DNA from: DATBHM01 sp963772375
GTDB lineage: Bacteria; Actinomycetota; UBA4738; JACQTL01
Length of the DNA: 64,000 nt
Reading direction: 5' to 3'
NCBI GenBank assembly: GCA_963772375.1
Contig: CAVYXG010000001.1
Coordinates: 1,488,001-1,552,000 of the forward strand
Made by a program: the position numbers and the translations under genes. Below the pieces are notes generated by a model. It made no database searches. It was given only the letters and a program-made list of their open reading frames with translations, and was not told the DNA's origin. This document shows, piece after piece, positions 25,370 to 33,283 of this stretch. Position 1 is the stretch's first letter. Each line of letters opens with the position of its first letter.

Positions 25370-26086
25370 TCAGCGGAGGTCGAGGCGGCGGAACGACTCG
25401 GCGTGCTCGACGCCGACGAGCTTCCCGGCCTCGGCCGCCTCGAGGGGCAGCCACTCCTCGAAGAAGCCGAGCATGTCGCCCTCGACCTGGCTGGCGTGCG
25501 CGGCGAGCGAATCGAGCTTCGTTCGCATGAAGCCCGAGATGTCCTCGTGGTGGTTCGGCTCCGTCGACCACGAGAGCCAGATCTCGGGAACGTCCCACGG
25601 CTCGAGTCCTTCGGCGATCTGCTCGGCGAAGAACTGGGGGTTGCCGGCGCCGGGGAACACTGAGTCGCAGGCGATCGCACCCGCAGCGCGATGGTCGGCG
25701 TGATTGATGTAGCGGTTCCCCATGAACCACGTGGTGGGGTCGCACGACAGCACCACCTGCGGACGGAGCTCGCGGATCCGCCTCGCGACGGCCGCCCGAA
25801 CGCCGTGGACGTTCTCCAGCTCGCCGTCCGGCGTCTCCAGCATGCGCACGTCCTTCAGGCCGAGCGTCCGACCGGCCGCGGCGGTCTCGGCGGCGCGGGT
25901 GCGGGCGAGCTCGTCCGGGTCGTGCCCGACCACCTGCGAACCCTTGTTGCCGTTCGTCAGGATCAGCAGGTGCACGTCGCGACCCTGCGACGCCCACTTC
26001 GCCATCGTGCCGCCCGCGCCGATCTCGGCGTCGTCCGGATGGGCGAAGACGCCGAGCACCGGGCCGGTCGGGGATTCCTCGGTCAT
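25370..26086 (-). CDS. PIG-L family (LmbE-type) zinc deacetylase
   Basis: A 238-aa metalloenzyme of the N-acetylglucosaminyl deacetylase family. The zinc site appears as AHPDDAEIGAGGTM (residues about 15-28) and NHADHRAAG further on; LLILTNGNKGSQ and TWFMGNRYINHADH are also characteristic. In actinobacteria relatives act in mycothiol synthesis (MshB), mycothiol conjugate cleavage (Mca) or antibiotic tailoring; this sequence is not specific enough to choose. The ATG at 26084-26086 is 11 bases after the leucyl aminopeptidase stop, implying one transcript. Confidence 0.85.
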   Translation of the reverse strand: MTEESPTGPVLGVFAHPDDAEIGAGGTMAKWASQGRDVHLLILTNGNKGSQVVGHDPDELARTRAAETAAAGRTLGLKDVRMLETPDGELENVHGVRAAVARRIRELRPQVVLSCDPTTWFMGNRYINHADHRAAGAIACDSVFPGAGNPQFFAEQIAEGLEPWDVPEIWLSWSTEPNHHEDISGFMRTKLDSLAAHASQVEGDMLGFFEEWLPLEAAEAGKLVGVEHAESFRRLDLR

Positions 26087-26097
26087 GGGCCCGATCG

Positions 26098-27768
26098 TCA
26101 GCGAGCGCCCGCGCGGGCGCCGGAACGGGTTCGCGGCGCACGGGCCGACGACCCCGCCTTCGCGGCGGCCTTCGCCTTCGCGGAGGACTTGGAGCCCGTG
26201 CGAGCCTCGCCGGCCGCGGCCGCCGACCTCGGGCGCGGGACGGCTGCGGACGCGGCGCTGCGCGACGCCGGCCTGGCTCGCGACGACTCGGCGGCCCGGT
26301 CGAGCACGTAGCGGACGATCGTCCGCGCCGGGGAGCCGGTCGCGCCCCGGGGCCAGTAATCGCCGGACCTCTCCCAGAAGGCCGTGCCGGCCACGTCGAG
26401 GTGGCACCATGGCGTATCGCCGACGAACTCCGAGAGGAACAGCGCGGCCGTGATGGCGCCCCCATAGCGGTCGCCGATGTTCTTCACGTCGGCCACCGGG
26501 GACTCGATCTTGTCGCGGTACCGCCGCCAGAGCGGCAGCTCCCATCCCGGCTCGCCGACCGCGTCGCCCGCCGCGATCACGTCGCGAATGAGCCGGCGAT
26601 CGTTCCCCATGACGCCCCAGATGTCCTCGCCGAGCGCGATCATGCACGCCCCGGTGAGCGTCGCCGCGTCGATGATGACGCGGGGGTTCTTCTCGGACAG
26701 GTAGGCGAGCGCGTCTGCCAGGATGAGTCGTCCCTCGGCGTCGGTGTTGAGGACCTCGGAGGTCCTGCCGCCGCGGTGGCGGAGGACGTCGCCCGGCCGA
26801 AGCGCCGAGCCGCTCGGGAGGTTCTCGCTCGACGGGATCGCCGCGATGACGTTGACCTTCGGCCTCAGCTGGGCGATGGCGCGCATGGCCGCGAGCATGG
26901 CCGCGGCGCCGCCCATGTCGGCCTTCATCCACTCCATGCCCTTGGCGTCCTTGATCGACAGGCCCCCCGAGTCGAACGTCACGCCCTTGCCGGTGATGGC
27001 GATCGGGGGGTCGCCCTTGCGCCCGCCGTCGTAGGTGAGCTCGATCAGGCGGGGCGGGTTCACGCTCCCCTGCCCCACCCCGAGGACCCCGCCGAACCCG
27101 CCCTTCTCGAGGTCCGCCTTGGTCCAGATCTTGACCTCGAGCCCGGTGTCCTTGGCCATCGCGCGAGCCTCGTCGGCGAGGAACTCCGGCGTCGCGGCGC
27201 CCGCGGGTGTGTTCACGAGATCACGGGCCCAGGCCACGCTCTCGGCGACGACCTGGGCGCGCTTCGCGGCGTCGGGCTCGTTCACGCCGAGCAGCGTCAC
27301 GTTTTCGAGCCGGGAGCGCTCGGGCAGATCGGCCTTCGAAGCGGAGGACTTGAACCGGTCGAACCGGTACGAGCCGAGGAGGAGCCCCTCCACGACGGCC
27401 TGGACGGCCTCGGCCGGCGGCCGGGCCGCCCTCGCGAGCGTGGTCGCCACGGACTCGAACCGAGTCGTAGCTCTCGCGGCCCGGCCGGCCGCGCGCCGAA
27501 GCGTGTCGGGCCGAACCTCCGCCCGCTTCCCCAGGCCGACGAGGAGCACCGTGCGCGCCCCGAGGCGCCCCAGCGTCGGTACGGCGAGGGTCTCCCCGAG
27601 CTTGCCGCGGAGGTTGTTGTCCGCGTACGTGGCGACGAGGTCCGCCCCGAGGGCCTTGCCCACCTCGGCCACCCCCGGCCCGGCCTCGGGTCCCTGGAAC
27701 ACGGGAAGGATCAGCGCGTCGGCGGTGGCCTCCGCTGCGGACGTGGTGGCGAACCCGAACTCTGGCAT
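26098..27768 (-). CDS. pepA: Leucyl aminopeptidase (M17 family) with an extra basic C-terminal tail
   Basis: A 556-aa cytosolic metallopeptidase that removes N-terminal residues from peptides. The M17 signature NTDAEGRL is near residue 341, with metal ligands and the catalytic Lys in GKGVTFDSGGLSIK and WMKADMGGAAAM; DLVNTPAGAATPEFLADEA is the usual linker region. The catalytic domain ends near residue 490 (GSPARTIVRYVLD). It is followed by ~65 residues of Ala, Arg, Ser and Lys (for example SSAKAKAAAKAG) not found in standard PepA. That tail is encoded in frame without stop or shift. The ATG follows GGGAGCCAGGG. Confidence 0.92.
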   Translation of the reverse strand: MPEFGFATTSAAEATADALILPVFQGPEAGPGVAEVGKALGADLVATYADNNLRGKLGETLAVPTLGRLGARTVLLVGLGKRAEVRPDTLRRAAGRAARATTRFESVATTLARAARPPAEAVQAVVEGLLLGSYRFDRFKSSASKADLPERSRLENVTLLGVNEPDAAKRAQVVAESVAWARDLVNTPAGAATPEFLADEARAMAKDTGLEVKIWTKADLEKGGFGGVLGVGQGSVNPPRLIELTYDGGRKGDPPIAITGKGVTFDSGGLSIKDAKGMEWMKADMGGAAAMLAAMRAIAQLRPKVNVIAAIPSSENLPSGSALRPGDVLRHRGGRTSEVLNTDAEGRLILADALAYLSEKNPRVIIDAATLTGACMIALGEDIWGVMGNDRRLIRDVIAAGDAVGEPGWELPLWRRYRDKIESPVADVKNIGDRYGGAITAALFLSEFVGDTPWCHLDVAGTAFWERSGDYWPRGATGSPARTIVRYVLDRAAESSRARPASRSAASAAVPRPRSAAAAGEARTGSKSSAKAKAAAKAGSSARAPRTRSGARAGAR

Positions 27769-27924
27769 CCCTGGCTCCCCTCGAAACGCGTCGAGAACTC
27801 GCGGGCGGAGTGCGGCAGTGTATCGCGAGGGCGATTGTCCTCGGGCACGACCCGCCTGGGCGCCCGAGCGGCACGACGGCGGCCCGGGGCACCGCCCGCG
27901 ATCGTCGGTACGCTTCCGGCCGCC

Positions 27925-28290
27925 ATGGATGCCAGAGACCTGCGCGACCTCGTGCACTTCGATCCCGACGCGGCGGCCACGCACGACCTGTTCGAGACCG
28001 AGCACCTGTGGTCACAGCTCATCTGCCTCGAGCGCACGCAGCGCGTGGGACCCGTCGGCGACCCCACCTCGGACGCGCTGTTCGTCGTGGTCGCGGGGGA
28101 GGTCGTGATCCAGGTGGACAAGGGCCGCAAGCGCGTCAAGCAGTGGGCGGCGGTCCTCGCCCCCGCGGGTGGCGAGGTCACCATCTCGAACGCCTCCACC
28201 GAGCCCGCAGTGATCCTCGTCACGGCCGCCCCACCACCGACCCCCGCCGCGGAGCCCGGCCCGAACCACAACGGCTCCGGCCCCGCCTGA
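27925..28290 (+). CDS. Small cupin-like protein
   Basis: A 121-aa protein with one cupin-type beta barrel: HLWSQLICLERTQRVGPVG, then DALFVVVAGEVVIQVDKGRKRV (the G-x5-P/G-x-G-like turn) and WAAVLAPAGGEVTISNAS. The canonical metal-binding His pair of cupin motif 1 is not obvious, so metal binding is uncertain. The C-terminus is a Pro/Ala/Gly tail. It is divergent from pepA over 156 bases. Confidence 0.7.
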   Translation: MDARDLRDLVHFDPDAAATHDLFETEHLWSQLICLERTQRVGPVGDPTSDALFVVVAGEVVIQVDKGRKRVKQWAAVLAPAGGEVTISNASTEPAVILVTAAPPPTPAAEPGPNHNGSGPA

Positions 28291-28300
28291 GCCCCGCCGC

Positions 28301-28340
28301 GAACCCGCCCGGACCCGCCCGGACCCGCCCGGACCCGCCG
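28301..28340. repeat. Four 10-bp tandem repeats (GGACCCGCCC)
   Basis: Units at 28301-28310 (GAACCCGCCC), 28311, 28321 and 28331 (last base differs). They lie between the convergent cupin and permease genes, eight bases before the permease stop. A minor simple repeat, or part of a transcription stop region; no T-run is present. Confidence 0.7.
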
Positions 28341-28347
28341 CTCGGTC

Positions 28348-29769
28348 CTACGCCCGCGAACCCGCGCGCCGCGCCCGCCGGCCCGGCCGGTCCAGCACCA
28401 ACAGGGACAGCCCCAGCGCCACCAGGAAGCTCGGCACGCTCGCTCCGAGGGCCGAACCGAACAGCGGGAACGGCAGGCCCAGCCACGAGTGGAACACCGT
28501 CCGCACCCCGTCCTCCCACCCCGGCAGCGCGGTCGGCACGCTCCACTGATACAGGAGGAACCCGGCCACCCACGGCATCAGCGCCCGCCACCGGAACCGC
28601 GGCAGCGCGTCCACCGCGAACAGGTCGCCGGGCCGGTTCCGCAGCAGGAAATGGTCCGCCACGAACACCCCGAACAGCGGCACGAACACCGACCCCAGCA
28701 GGAACAGGAACTGCTCGTAGTTCCCGACCGCGAGCGACGGCCGGCCGCCCAGCCAGGCGGCCAGGCCCGCACCGAGCACCGCCACGCACAGCACCGCCGG
28801 CCGCTGGCGGATCCGTTCCGACAGGTTCTGCGACGACACGGCGCTCGAGTAGATGTCGGCGAACGCCTCATCGGTCTCCCCCACCAGCAACGCCAGGAGC
28901 ACAACCCACCCGCCGGCGAGCGACACGATCGCCGACCCCAGGTCCCCAGGCGTCGCGAACGACGGCAGCCCCGCCGCCAGCACGAGCAGCGCCCCGAGAG
29001 CGTAGAACCAGGCGTTCCCGATCGCGTACCCGGCGAACGTCCCGAGGGCGCCCGTCACCCCTCGCTTGGCGAACCGGTTGTAGTCGGCCACGAGCGGCAG
29101 CCACGACACCGGCATGACGATGACCAGGTCGACCGCCAGCAGGAAGTGCCCGGGGAACCCGCCCTTGCCCGGCGCGTTCCACATCGCCGAAAGGTCACCC
29201 CGCGTGAGCAACCGGAACGTGATCCACAGCCCGACCGCCCCGATCACCCACGCCCCGAACCGCTCCAGCCACCGCCGGATGACCACGATCGGCCCGCCCA
29301 GCGCGAGCGCCGTGCACACCACGGCCACGATCGCGAGCCACACGCCGTACCCGAGGTGGACCACGCGGTTGGCGACCAGGCTCATCGCCCACAGCTCGAA
29401 CCCGGTCCACCCGACCAGCGTCACGACGTTCAGCACGGTCGGGACGTACGACCCCCGGACGCCCAGCACCGGCCGGAACAGCACCATTCCGGGAACGCCC
29501 GCCCGCGCCCCGGCCACGCCGACCAGCGCGAGCGGGATGCACCCGAGCACCGAGCCGACGACGATCGCCAGCAGGGCCGCCGGCAGCCCCAGCGCGGGGA
29601 CCAGCAGCGCCCCCGTGAGCATCACGAGCAGGCCGATCGACAGGTCGGCCCACAGCACCGCGAGGTCGAACCCGCCCAGCCGGCGCTGCTCGGGCGGGAC
29701 GGGACGGATGCCCCAGGTCGGCGCCTCCCGCTCGAGCGCCCGCTCGAGCCGTTCCGCCGCGGTGGTCAT
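28348..29769 (-). CDS. cytX: CytX-like NCS1 permease, probably for hydroxymethylpyrimidine or a thiamine precursor
   Basis: A 473-aa membrane carrier with about twelve helices, of the nucleobase-cation-symport-1 family: LGGFDLAVLWADLSIGLLVM, GSVLGCIPLALVGVAGARAGVPGMVL, VTLVGWTGFELWAM, SWLPLVADYNRFAK and FVPLFGVFVADHFLLRN are typical of cytosine permease-like proteins. A TPP riboswitch precedes it, which points to a thiamine-pathway substrate, as in CytX. The ATG at 29767-29769 lies right after the riboswitch. Substrate is inferred from the riboswitch; cytosine transport is less likely. Confidence 0.87.
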   Translation of the reverse strand: MTTAAERLERALEREAPTWGIRPVPPEQRRLGGFDLAVLWADLSIGLLVMLTGALLVPALGLPAALLAIVVGSVLGCIPLALVGVAGARAGVPGMVLFRPVLGVRGSYVPTVLNVVTLVGWTGFELWAMSLVANRVVHLGYGVWLAIVAVVCTALALGGPIVVIRRWLERFGAWVIGAVGLWITFRLLTRGDLSAMWNAPGKGGFPGHFLLAVDLVIVMPVSWLPLVADYNRFAKRGVTGALGTFAGYAIGNAWFYALGALLVLAAGLPSFATPGDLGSAIVSLAGGWVVLLALLVGETDEAFADIYSSAVSSQNLSERIRQRPAVLCVAVLGAGLAAWLGGRPSLAVGNYEQFLFLLGSVFVPLFGVFVADHFLLRNRPGDLFAVDALPRFRWRALMPWVAGFLLYQWSVPTALPGWEDGVRTVFHSWLGLPFPLFGSALGASVPSFLVALGLSLLVLDRPGRRARRAGSRA

Positions 29770-29778
29770 GGTCGCAGG

Positions 29779-29870
29779 CCTCCCTCCGCCGGCATTACCC
29801 GGTTCAGGTTCCTGGGGTCGCCGCCCGCACAGGCAGCCTCTCAGCCCGGTCCGACCGAGCTCCCCCGACG
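29779..29870 (-). promoter_or_regulatory. TPP (thi-box) riboswitch
   Basis: Read on the minus strand, the segment contains the conserved TPP aptamer blocks in order: GGGGGAGCTCGG, then GGGCTGAGAGGCTGCC (CUGAGA, pyrimidine sensor helix), GGCGACCCCAGGAACCTGAA (ACCC...GAACCUGA) and CCGGGTAATGCCGGCGGAGGGA (the GxUAAUxCC...GGGA end). It lies in the leader of the CytX-like permease, ten bases before its ATG. The closeness to the start suggests that TPP binding hides the ribosome binding site. Confidence 0.93.
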
Positions 29871-29914
29871 ACCTCGAGCGTACCCCACCCCGGCCGGGAG
29901 TACGCTCCCGCGCC

Positions 29915-30715
29915 ATGGACTACGAGGAGCTCACCTACGAGGTGTCGGACGGCGTGGGCTGGATCCGGCTCAACCGACCCGACAAGCTGAACGCCCTCAC
30001 GACGCGGCTTGCGCAGGAGGCGCTCGACGTGCTGACCGGCGCGCGGGAGGACGACGCGGTCCGCTGTCTCGCGATCACCGGCGAGGGGCGGGGGTTCTGC
30101 GCCGGGCAGGACCTGACCGAGTTCCTGGGCGACGCGCCGGCCGGAGGAGGCACCACGCTCGACGTCGCCGAGCACCTCCGGTCCGGCTACAACCGGATGA
30201 TCGCCGCGATCGTCGATCTGCCGAAGCCGGTCATCGCGGGCGTGAACGGGGTCGCCGCCGGAGCCGGCCTGTCGCTCGCACTGGCCTGCGACCTCCGGAT
30301 CGCGAGCGACGCGGCGCGGTTCCTGCAGGCGTTCGTCAAGATCGGCCTTGTCCCGGACTCCGGCGGGAACTGGCTGCTCCCCCGCGTGGTCGGGTTCGCG
30401 AAGGCCCTCGAGCTTTCGATCACCGGCCACACGATCGACGCGGCGGAGGCGCTCCGGATCGGGCTGGTGAATCGCGTCGTCCCGTCCGACGGCTTCCCCG
30501 CCGCGCTTGGGGAGGCCGCCTCGGCGATGGCGGCGGGCCCCACGGCGGCGATCGGCGCGACCAAGGCACTGATGGGCGAGGCGCTCCACCTCGGCCTGGC
30601 CGAGACGCTCGAGCGCGAAGCCGTCGAACAGGCCCGCCTCGCGGGGTCGCACGACTTCGCGGAGGGCGTGGGCGCGTTTCTCGAGAAGCGCCCGCCCAGG
30701 TTCAGTGGCGGCTGA
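29915..30715 (+). CDS. paaG: Enoyl-CoA hydratase/isomerase, PaaG-like
   Basis: A 266-aa crotonase-fold enzyme. Oxyanion-hole segments are GRGFCAGQDLTEF and GVNGVAAGAGLSLALACDLRIA; FVKIGLVPDSGGNWLLPRVVG is the active-site helix. PaaG carries an Asp in the SDSG/PDSG position, as seen here, and isomerises 1,2-epoxyphenylacetyl-CoA to the oxepin. The paaABCD genes elsewhere in the window support that role, though it lies about 6.4 kb away on the other strand. A general enoyl-CoA hydratase would usually have two Glu residues; the first is not at the expected place here. Confidence 0.75.
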   Translation: MDYEELTYEVSDGVGWIRLNRPDKLNALTTRLAQEALDVLTGAREDDAVRCLAITGEGRGFCAGQDLTEFLGDAPAGGGTTLDVAEHLRSGYNRMIAAIVDLPKPVIAGVNGVAAGAGLSLALACDLRIASDAARFLQAFVKIGLVPDSGGNWLLPRVVGFAKALELSITGHTIDAAEALRIGLVNRVVPSDGFPAALGEAASAMAAGPTAAIGATKALMGEALHLGLAETLEREAVEQARLAGSHDFAEGVGAFLEKRPPRFSGG

Positions 30716-30802
30716 CCGGGCCGCCGGCTCCACCGGGCGGGAAGGTTCTCACGTCGCCGGGCGTTTGACGGTACCGTCCGACCAGCGAACGAAAGGCACG
30801 GC

Positions 30803-32605
30803 GTGGACGCCAGGCGGCGGTGGACGATGGTGGCCGCGGTCCTCGGGTCGGGGATCGTGTTCCTCGACTCGACGGTGGTCAACGTCGCCCTCCCCCAGAT
30901 CGGCAGGGATCTCCACAGCTCGCTGTTCAGCACGCTCGAGGCGCAGAACTACGTCTACAACGGCTACCTGCTGACCCTCTCGTCGCTGCTGATCCTGGCC
31001 GGGGCGCTCTCCGACTACTACGGCCGCCGCAGGATGTTCGCGCTCGGGCTGATCGGGTTCGGGGCCACGTCCCTCGCGTGCGGGCTCTCGTGGAACTTCG
31101 AGTCGCTCATCGTGTTCCGCCTGCTGCAGGGGGCTGCGGGCGCCCTCCTGGTGCCGGGGTCGCTCGCGATCCTCAACACGACGTTCTCCGGCGAGGAACG
31201 GGGGCGGGCGTTCGGCATCTGGGCCGGCGCCTCGGCGGCGACGACCATCCTCGGTCCGTTCGTGGGCGGGCTGCTCGTCCAGGGCATCTCGTGGCGGGCG
31301 GCGTTCCTGATCAACATCCCGCTCGTCGCGCTCGCCCTGTGGGCGACCCTCCGGCACGTCCAGGAGTCGCGCGACGAGGACATGTCGCCGCATTTCGACT
31401 GGTGGGGCTCGGTGATCGTGGCGCTCGCGGTCGGGGGGCTCGCGTTCGGGACGATCCGGGGGCAGCAGCAGAACTGGAAGGACCCGATCGCGTTCGTCTC
31501 GCTCGGCGTCGGCGCCCTGGCCACGATCGCGATCGTGCCGTACATGCGCCGGCGCGAGCACCCGCTGATCCCACTGTCGCTGTTCCGCTCGAGGAACTTC
31601 TCCGTGACGAACATCTCCACGCTGGTGATCTACGGCGCGCTGTACGTGACGTTCTTCAACCTCGGCCTGTTCGTCCAGGGAACGCTGGGGTACGACGCGG
31701 CGGCCGCGGGGATCATGGGCGTGCCGGGGTCGATCTTCCTGGCGCTGTTCTCGACGCGGGTGGGCCGGCTCGGCGCCCGGTACGGCCCGCGGGCGTTCAT
31801 GACGGTCGGCCCGCTCGTGATGATGCTCGGGGTGCTGTGGTACACGCGGGTCCCGGCCACGAGCGCCGCGTGGCGGTTCGGCACTGGGCCCGGCGCGTCG
31901 ATCCTCCCGCCGGGCGACTACGCGGTGCACTTCCTGCCGGGGCTCCTGCTGTTCGGCATCGGCCTGATGATCATGGTCGCGCCGCTCACGACCGCCCTGA
32001 TGACGAGCGTGCCCGAGCACAACTCCGGCGTCGCCTCGGCCATCAACAACGCGATCTCGCGGGTGGGACCGCAGCTGGCCGGCGCGCTGATCTTCGTGGC
32101 GATCGCCACGAGCTTCTACGCCGGCCTCGCTTCGCGGGTGCCGGGCCTCGACCCGTCGAACGAACAGGTCCGCAAGGCCGTCGCGCCGCTGAACCGGCCG
32201 AAGGCCAACGTGGTGGTGCCCGTCGACGGCCACACGGTGAAGGGCGCGACCATCGTCTCCGAGGCGGCGGAGGCGTCCACGCACGCGTTCCACCTGTCCA
32301 TGATCATCGGGGCCGGCCTCCTCCTGGCCGGCGCGATCGTGAACGGCGTCGGCATCAGGAACCCGCCCCGGGCCCGGATGGAAGGGCACGGCGACGAATC
32401 CGTCGCTTCCGCCGGCGGAACGCCCCCGCCGCACGACGAACGCGAGCCGGCGCACGAGGAGATCGGCGAGGGGGTGGTGGCGGGCACCGAGGCCCACGAG
32501 GAGCTCCATGCCAGCGGGGCGGAGCACCATAACCACATGTGCGTTCCACATCCCATGGCCGGGACGCCCCTGCCGGAGGCCCCCGAGGGCGCCCGCCCGC
32601 CGTGA
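30803..32605 (+). CDS. MFS drug-type exporter (DHA2 / EmrB-QacA), 14 helices
   Basis: A 600-aa transporter: VVLNVALPQIGRD-type opening as VVNVALPQIGRDLHS, YNGYLLTLSSLLILAGALSDYYGRRRMF (motif A, D-x-x-G-R-R), FRLLQGAAGALLVPGSLAIL (motif C region) and FGIWAGASAATTILGPFVGGLL. About fourteen helices are seen, then a long hydrophilic C-terminus (PPPHDEREPAHEEIGEG ... HHNHMCVPHP) rich in His/Glu, which could bind metal. The GTG start follows GAAAGGCACGGC. The last codon overlaps the DUF1684 gene (GTGA). Confidence 0.87.
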   Translation: MDARRRWTMVAAVLGSGIVFLDSTVVNVALPQIGRDLHSSLFSTLEAQNYVYNGYLLTLSSLLILAGALSDYYGRRRMFALGLIGFGATSLACGLSWNFESLIVFRLLQGAAGALLVPGSLAILNTTFSGEERGRAFGIWAGASAATTILGPFVGGLLVQGISWRAAFLINIPLVALALWATLRHVQESRDEDMSPHFDWWGSVIVALAVGGLAFGTIRGQQQNWKDPIAFVSLGVGALATIAIVPYMRRREHPLIPLSLFRSRNFSVTNISTLVIYGALYVTFFNLGLFVQGTLGYDAAAAGIMGVPGSIFLALFSTRVGRLGARYGPRAFMTVGPLVMMLGVLWYTRVPATSAAWRFGTGPGASILPPGDYAVHFLPGLLLFGIGLMIMVAPLTTALMTSVPEHNSGVASAINNAISRVGPQLAGALIFVAIATSFYAGLASRVPGLDPSNEQVRKAVAPLNRPKANVVVPVDGHTVKGATIVSEAAEASTHAFHLSMIIGAGLLLAGAIVNGVGIRNPPRARMEGHGDESVASAGGTPPPHDEREPAHEEIGEGVVAGTEAHEELHASGAEHHNHMCVPHPMAGTPLPEAPEGARPP

Positions 32606-33249
32606 GCGGCGACGCCGGCGAACTGCTGGACCTGCTCGACTGGAAGCGGCGGGTGTTCGACCTGTACGCCCGGGTCCGCGCGATGGCCGTCACGGACCCC
32701 GAAGGCGCCTGGCGGCGGTGGCGCGACGTTCGGGACGACCTGTTCCGGACCCACCCGCAGTCCCCGGTCCCGGCCGAGGCGCGGGCAGCCTACCCGGGGG
32801 TTCCGCTGTTCCCGTACGACGCGGCGTACCGCGTCGCGGGCTCGGTGGAGCCCGCGGAACACGAGACCCTCGAGATCGGCGCCAGCGACGGCGGGGCCTA
32901 CCGGTTCACGCGGTTCGCCGTCGTGCGGTTCGACCTTCCGGGCGCGACCGGGGCGCTGACGCTCGACGTCTACTGGCTGGAGGGCTACGGCGGGGGACTG
33001 TTCCTTCCGTTCCGCGACGCGACGGCCGGGCGCGAGACGTACGGCGCCGGGCGATACCTGATGGACACGGTGAAGGGATCCGACCTCGGCGTCACGGCGG
33101 ACGGCCGGCCGGTGCTGGACTTCAACTTCGCCTACAACCCGTCGTGCTCGTATGACCCGCGGTGGTCGTGTCCGCTGGCGCCGCCGGCGAACCGGCTGGC
33201 CGTGGAGATCCCCGCCGGGGAGCAGTACGTGGCGGGGGCCGCCCCGTGA
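32602..33249 (+). CDS. DUF1684 family protein
   Basis: A 215-aa soluble protein of the DUF1684 family: ARVRAMAVTDPEGAWRRWRDVRDDLFRTHPQSP, FPYDAAYRVAG, FDLPGATGALTLDVYWLEGYGGGLFLPFRDAT and the C-terminal DFNFAYNPSCSYDPRWSCPLAPPANRL are all hallmarks of this family, whose role is unknown. The GTG at 32602 overlaps the MFS gene's TGA, so both are made from one transcript. Confidence 0.85.
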   Translation: MSGDAGELLDLLDWKRRVFDLYARVRAMAVTDPEGAWRRWRDVRDDLFRTHPQSPVPAEARAAYPGVPLFPYDAAYRVAGSVEPAEHETLEIGASDGGAYRFTRFAVVRFDLPGATGALTLDVYWLEGYGGGLFLPFRDATAGRETYGAGRYLMDTVKGSDLGVTADGRPVLDFNFAYNPSCSYDPRWSCPLAPPANRLAVEIPAGEQYVAGAAP

Positions 33250-33283
33250 GGGACGACCCCCGTCGCGTCGTTCGGCCGCTTCG

